From assembly GCA_965601825.1 (NCBI GenBank), contig OZ271839.1, positions 248,001 to 312,000 on the forward strand: DNA of 64,000 bases. The letters are read 5' to 3'. Source of the DNA: HXMU1420-13 sp965601825 (GTDB taxonomy: Bacteria > Bacteroidota > Rhodothermia > Balneolales > Balneolaceae). Under the pieces are notes generated by a model. It searched no databases and had not been told where the DNA came from. It saw only the letters and a program-made list of their open reading frames with translations. A program made the translations under genes and the position numbers. This document shows positions 60,696 through 64,000 of the stretch, one piece after another (the first letter of the stretch is position 1; the number at the start of each line of letters is the position of its first letter).

Positions 60696-61153
60696 AACAG
60701 CTAACGGTATTATCTCTTTTACTTTTTGCAATAGGAGCATGTTCACAAGAGCAGCAAACTCCCGAAACTAATAATGCTTCTGGAATCATTGAAATTGAAG
60801 ATGGCTGGGTTCGTCCCGGTAATGCTGGAATGATGACCGCTGCATATTTCAATATTAATAATGGCACAAATTCAGCTGATTCATTACTAAGCGTTGAATC
60901 GAACGTTACAGATGACACTCAAATCCATGAGTCCTATGAAAAAGAAGATGGAATGATGGGAATGAGAGGAATAGGTTTAGTGCCTGTTCCTGCAAATGCT
61001 GTTACAGAACTTAAACCGGGCGGTATTCATATTATGATCATACGCCCATTTCAAGATGTGAGCCTTGGCGATAGCGTTGATTTTGAGCTTTATTTCCTGG
61101 AATCCGGATCGATGGAAATAACACTACCTGTAAAATCATCAGCAAACGAATAG
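60692..61153 (+). CDS. PCuAC periplasmic copper chaperone
   Basis: 153 residues. Lipoprotein signal LLLFAIGACSQ. The PCuAC motif is present: His79 in QIHESYEKEDGMMGMRG, Met residues 88-91, then His113 and Met115 in GGIHIMIIRPF. This H(M)x10M-x21-HxM arrangement binds Cu(I). Works with Sco in copper delivery to CuA or CuB centres. Translationally coupled to sco. Confidence 0.94.
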   Translation: MKQLTVLSLLLFAIGACSQEQQTPETNNASGIIEIEDGWVRPGNAGMMTAAYFNINNGTNSADSLLSVESNVTDDTQIHESYEKEDGMMGMRGIGLVPVPANAVTELKPGGIHIMIIRPFQDVSLGDSVDFELYFLESGSMEITLPVKSSANE

Positions 61154-61164
61154 AATTAAACTCA

Positions 61165-62028
61165 TTGCTCAATACTGCTTATATATTTCAAGCTTCACTT
61201 ATTTTAGTATGGTGGGTATTAATTAGCTTTAATGAGCATATTTATGAGATTTTTTCATATTCATCGATTTCAAAAGAATCTTATTTCAATCTATTAATTC
61301 CAGATATACTGTTATTAGGAATTTTGTCGATTGTTCGATCTTACAGATCAAGTAGAGATATTTCACTAATTATACTTGGAGCATTTGCATATGCGACACT
61401 TTTCTGTATAAATGCATCAATTATCGGATTGGATGGATTTATTCCAACATCAATTATGATATTCGGATTTATTTTTAACATGTTTCTTTGTTATCCGAGT
61501 TACTTCATTCGTGAATCCTCTTCAACTTCTGTCATTAGAAATGGTTTAAAAACCATGGTACAAATTGTAAGCTTCTGGTCAATATTTTTAGGAATTATAC
61601 CATTTTTAATACTTCAGTCGATTGGAAAGGGAATTAATTTCACTGAAGATTGGACAGTTATTGTACTTAGTATTTCTCTTCTTATCCTATTTAGTGTATT
61701 AGGTCTATTTAGTGCTTTTCACATGGTTAAAAATGGTAGTGGAACCCCATTACCGTTAGATGCCACAAAAACTTTAGTAACAACTGGACCATATTCAGTT
61801 GTCAGAAATCCTATGGCAGTAGCAGGATTTGGGCAGATAATCAGTATCTCAATATACTTTTCTTCTATTGAAATTTTGGTTTATGCATTCATTGGTGCTT
61901 TAGGCTGGAATTATATTGTGCGTCCAATTGAAGAGAATGATTTAAAACAAAAATTCGGAAGACCATATGAAGAATACTGCAAAACGGTTAAATGTTGGGT
62001 TCCTGGAATTAAAAAAGGCTCCCTGTAG
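61165..62028 (+). CDS. Membrane methyltransferase, ICMT/PEMT type
   Basis: 287 residues from a TTG 11 bases after pcuAC, with seven or so hydrophobic segments. The C-terminus has the isoprenylcysteine-methyltransferase-like signature: GSGTPLPLDATKTLVTTGPYSVVRNPMAVAGFGQ, then RPIEENDLKQKFGRPYEEYCKTVKCWVPG (an EE-L---FG--Y--Y motif). The methyl acceptor is unknown; co-location with copper chaperones suggests envelope modification or a metal-linked lipid (inference). The stop codon lies within the following hairpin. Confidence 0.85.
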   Translation: MLNTAYIFQASLILVWWVLISFNEHIYEIFSYSSISKESYFNLLIPDILLLGILSIVRSYRSSRDISLIILGAFAYATLFCINASIIGLDGFIPTSIMIFGFIFNMFLCYPSYFIRESSSTSVIRNGLKTMVQIVSFWSIFLGIIPFLILQSIGKGINFTEDWTVIVLSISLLILFSVLGLFSAFHMVKNGSGTPLPLDATKTLVTTGPYSVVRNPMAVAGFGQIISISIYFSSIEILVYAFIGALGWNYIVRPIEENDLKQKFGRPYEEYCKTVKCWVPGIKKGSL

Positions 62029-62036
62029 GAGCCTTT
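62014..62036. terminator. Bidirectional terminator overlapping a stop codon
   Basis: AAAGGCTCC and GGAGCCTTT form a 9-bp stem with a CTGTA loop. The TAG of the methyltransferase (62026-62028) lies across the loop and the first stem base. A T-run follows on the minus strand (62016-62011), so it ends the DUF411 gene well; on the plus strand the run is short. Confidence 0.8.
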
Positions 62037-62057
62037 AGCGTTTATAAGAATTCGATT

Positions 62058-62555
62058 TTAGTGTGACGCCCACACACTTGTTGTACCATCATTGTGGATG
62101 AGTAATACATCGTAATTATCCGCTGGTCGACCAGGTGTTTCCATTCCCGGTGATCCAATTGGCATACCAGGTACTGTTAAACCAACCGCATCTGGCTTCT
62201 CTGCTAGAAGTCTCCTTACATCTTCCAGTGGAACATGTCCTTCAACTACATAGTCACCTACCATTGCTGTATGGCAGCTAGATAATTCTTGAGTAATTCC
62301 GGCTTCTTGTTTTACATCATAAAGGCTTTCGGGAACAATCTGTTCTACCGTAAACTCAGCTGTTTCCATATGATCTGCCCATTTTGCGCAGCACATACAA
62401 GTGGCATTTTTAAACATCACCACTTCGACTTTCTCGCCTGTATCAGCAATAGCAACTTGTGTGGCTTCATTATTTGGGAAAAATAGGAATGCGGCAAAAG
62501 CAATTGTAAAGACACCACCAATAATCAGAATATTTCTATTTGTCATGAATATCAT
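62058..62555 (-). CDS. DUF411 metal-binding protein
   Basis: 165 residues. A hydrophobic anchor or signal (NILIIGGVFTIAFAAFLFF) then VEVVMFKNATCMCCAKWADHMET, the Cys-rich DUF411 core (C-x-C-C), SSCHTAMVGDYVVEGHVPLEDVRRLLAEKPDAVGLTVPGMPIGSPGME, which carries the family's CHT and GHVP motifs. Proteins of this family occur with copper-resistance genes. Opposite orientation to sco and pcuAC but adjacent, with which it shares the terminator hairpin. Confidence 0.95.
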   Translation of the reverse strand: MIFMTNRNILIIGGVFTIAFAAFLFFPNNEATQVAIADTGEKVEVVMFKNATCMCCAKWADHMETAEFTVEQIVPESLYDVKQEAGITQELSSCHTAMVGDYVVEGHVPLEDVRRLLAEKPDAVGLTVPGMPIGSPGMETPGRPADNYDVLLIHNDGTTSVWASH

Positions 62556-62675
62556 TTTAAAATTCCCTTAAAAATAACAATCCATTGAATTGAAAGCATT
62601 ACAACCAATTAAAAGATAAAACCATTTACATTTCTTACTTTAATCAATAACCGCATAATAATTAATTACTCTTTC

Positions 62676-63536
62676 ATGCTTAAAAGTATATTTACGTTCG
62701 TATTGCTTCTTTTCATTTCAGCTACCAGCTCTGCATTTCAAGTAAATTCATTCAATTTAAAAGTGGGTGACTCCTATCATATTGATGAAACACAAGATGT
62801 AGTTATTGAGCAGATTGTAATGGGAGCACCAAATACTGTTAACACTTCCAATACCAGTCTTGAATTGCTGGAAGTGATTGATATCGATTCTGATGGGAAT
62901 TATTCATTAAGGCTTACAACCCTTAAAAGAAGATCAGCAATTAGTGCGATGATGCAAACAGTTGTTGAAGATTCTGAAGACCCAACTGCCGGCACCGGTT
63001 TATTCGTTGCTTTAAAAAACACTAGCTTTAATTTCACTATGTCAAAAAAAGGTGAAATTCTTGACGTCTCAGGATTAGATGAACTCAGTTCTTCTTTAAG
63101 TTCGCAGTTTAGCGCTAACCCACAAGTGGTAGTACAAATTCAAACCCTTTTTAGCGAAGAATCCGTTAAATCCACCTTAGAAAGTCGGTTTACTTACTTC
63201 TCTGATTCGAATGATATGAAATGGTCAACCGAGTCAACAATGGCAATGAATGGGATGCCGGTCAATCTTATCACTGAATCATCTTACACTGATAACTATA
63301 CAATTGCAGCCAATAGTAATATGACTATTAACGGTTCAATTGTACAAATGGGCACTGAAGTGAATCTAGATCTTACTGGAACCAGAAAAGCAACTTTTAC
63401 ACTAAATGAAGTAACTGGAGTTCCAAATAATACAGTTGTTGTCGATGATATTACAGGGAACGCTACTGCAATGGGAATGGCAATCCCAATGACTCTAACC
63501 ACTGCTACAAAAACAACCTTCATTCCACAGAATTAG
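62676..63536 (+). CDS. DUF6263-like exported protein
   Basis: 286 residues. Signal ending SATSSAFQ. FNLKVGDSYHIDETQDVVIEQIVMG, LELLEVIDIDSDGNYSLRLT, NFTMSKKGEILDVSGLDEL, then beta strands with the final MTLTTATKTTFIPQN. The layout fits DUF6263, a beta-rich exported Bacteroidota protein family of unknown function. Recognition moderate. The next gene starts four bases after its stop. Confidence 0.65.
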   Translation: MLKSIFTFVLLLFISATSSAFQVNSFNLKVGDSYHIDETQDVVIEQIVMGAPNTVNTSNTSLELLEVIDIDSDGNYSLRLTTLKRRSAISAMMQTVVEDSEDPTAGTGLFVALKNTSFNFTMSKKGEILDVSGLDELSSSLSSQFSANPQVVVQIQTLFSEESVKSTLESRFTYFSDSNDMKWSTESTMAMNGMPVNLITESSYTDNYTIAANSNMTINGSIVQMGTEVNLDLTGTRKATFTLNEVTGVPNNTVVVDDITGNATAMGMAIPMTLTTATKTTFIPQN

Positions 63537-63539
63537 ATT

Positions 63540-63920
63540 TTGAAGTTAAATTCTCATATTGCCTTAGCCGGATTTCTTCTGGCTCTGGCTGTTGGATTTG
63601 GTGCTTTTGGAGCTCATGCTTTAGAAAACATTCTTACAACCGAAAGATTGCAAACATGGGAAACGGCTGTTTTCTACCAGACCTGGAATGCACTTGGTCT
63701 TGTTTTGATAGCTTTGGTTTCAAAGATATTCCAGAAAGAATTGAAACTTGCCTCAAACTTGATTCTGCTTGGAATCTTCATCTTTTCAGGAAGTTTATAT
63801 ACCCTTTGTTTAACTGATATTGGACTATTTGGTGCAATCACTCCTATTGGTGGGATTTCGTTAATTGCGGGTTGGATTGTTTTTGGCTGGAAACTGGTTA
63901 AGCAAACATCCGAAAACTAA
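63540..63920 (+). CDS. DUF423 family membrane protein
   Basis: 126 residues from a TTG at 63540. Four hydrophobic segments with the conserved AVGFGAFGAHALENILTTERLQTWETAVFYQTWNALGLVL, which is the DUF423 signature, and GAITPIGGISLIAGWIVFGW at the end. Function unknown. Close to the preceding gene, so possibly cotranscribed. Confidence 0.92.
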   Translation: MKLNSHIALAGFLLALAVGFGAFGAHALENILTTERLQTWETAVFYQTWNALGLVLIALVSKIFQKELKLASNLILLGIFIFSGSLYTLCLTDIGLFGAITPIGGISLIAGWIVFGWKLVKQTSEN

Positions 63921-63933
63921 ATTATTTACAATC

Positions 63934-64000
63934 ATGAAAGCCATTTGGAATGGACAAATTATTGCCGAAAGTGACGACACCGTAATCGTCGAAAACAATC
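63934..64000 (+). CDS. DUF427 family protein, 5' end only
   Basis: From the ATG at 63934 the sequence reads MKAIWNGQIIAESDDTVIVE and continues past the window. This matches the N-terminus of DUF427 proteins (K-A-xWNGxVIAES-x-T-x-VEGN-Y). Only about 22 residues are visible. Confidence 0.85.
   Translation, partial: MKAIWNGQIIAESDDTVIVENN

Overview
The window looks like chromosome of a Bacteroidota/Balneolota-type marine bacterium (inference: a Balneolaceae-like relative). The reasons are a SusC/SusD pair, LytTR-type signalling, many Cys-lipoproteins, A-rich leaders with few Shine-Dalgarno sites, -7 elements close to TAnnTTTG, PolX with a PHP domain, and an orphan FtsX-like permease paired with PadR. 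There are no phage genes, transposases or CRISPR arrays. The one clear sign of recent rearrangement is a 1.7-kb island between 47-bp direct repeats at 27120-28923.

Layout. 1-448 is the 3' part of a DUF2911 gene. 694-11216 is a minus-strand block of outer-membrane uptake and signalling genes: SusC/SusD, then a LytTR response regulator, an active LytS-type histidine kinase and a degenerate sister kinase, and upstream of those a TonB-dependent receptor under a TPP riboswitch. Phased repeats about 21 bp apart lie before both the kinase operon and susC and are candidate operators for the regulator. 11334-19408 carries an M28 peptidase, a TPR lipoprotein, an orphan permease with its PadR regulator, and a large secreted M14 carboxypeptidase. 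19458-21947 is a coupled pair of outer-membrane barrels. 21995-27124 holds polX and small housekeeping or lipoprotein genes ending with an FKBP isomerase.

27120-28923 is the repeat-bounded island. It carries a secreted zinc metallopeptidase with the HExxHxxxGxxDE signature of the CLCA (M87) family. 28885-38350 holds an AI-2E exporter-like protein, a DUF4153 membrane protein, a cyclophilin, methylmalonyl-CoA epimerase, a GH31 glucosidase, tRNA-Pro(GGG), a secreted protein whose frame has no ordinary start codon, and a stand-alone Tat-exported Rieske protein. 38649-42296 has a DUF4402-type secreted protein, an AlaDH/PNT-family oxidoreductase, and a small ACP-like protein coupled to a barrel protein.

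42293-45821 is a sugar or nucleoside catabolic operon (MFS symporter, Gfo/Idh dehydrogenase, xylose-isomerase-like enzyme). 45987-50235 is mixed housekeeping, including a lone GroES-like co-chaperonin and an exported metallo-beta-lactamase-fold hydrolase. 50229-56668 is a TamA/TamB-type outer-membrane assembly pair. 56783-62555 runs from a CCP-like carboxypeptidase into a copper-handling cluster: His-rich exported protein, Met-rich barrel, Sco, PCuAC, ICMT-like methyltransferase, and DUF411 on the opposite strand. The window ends with DUF6263-like, DUF423 and the start of a DUF427 gene.

All identifications come from reading motifs and protein sequences by eye. No database search was run.
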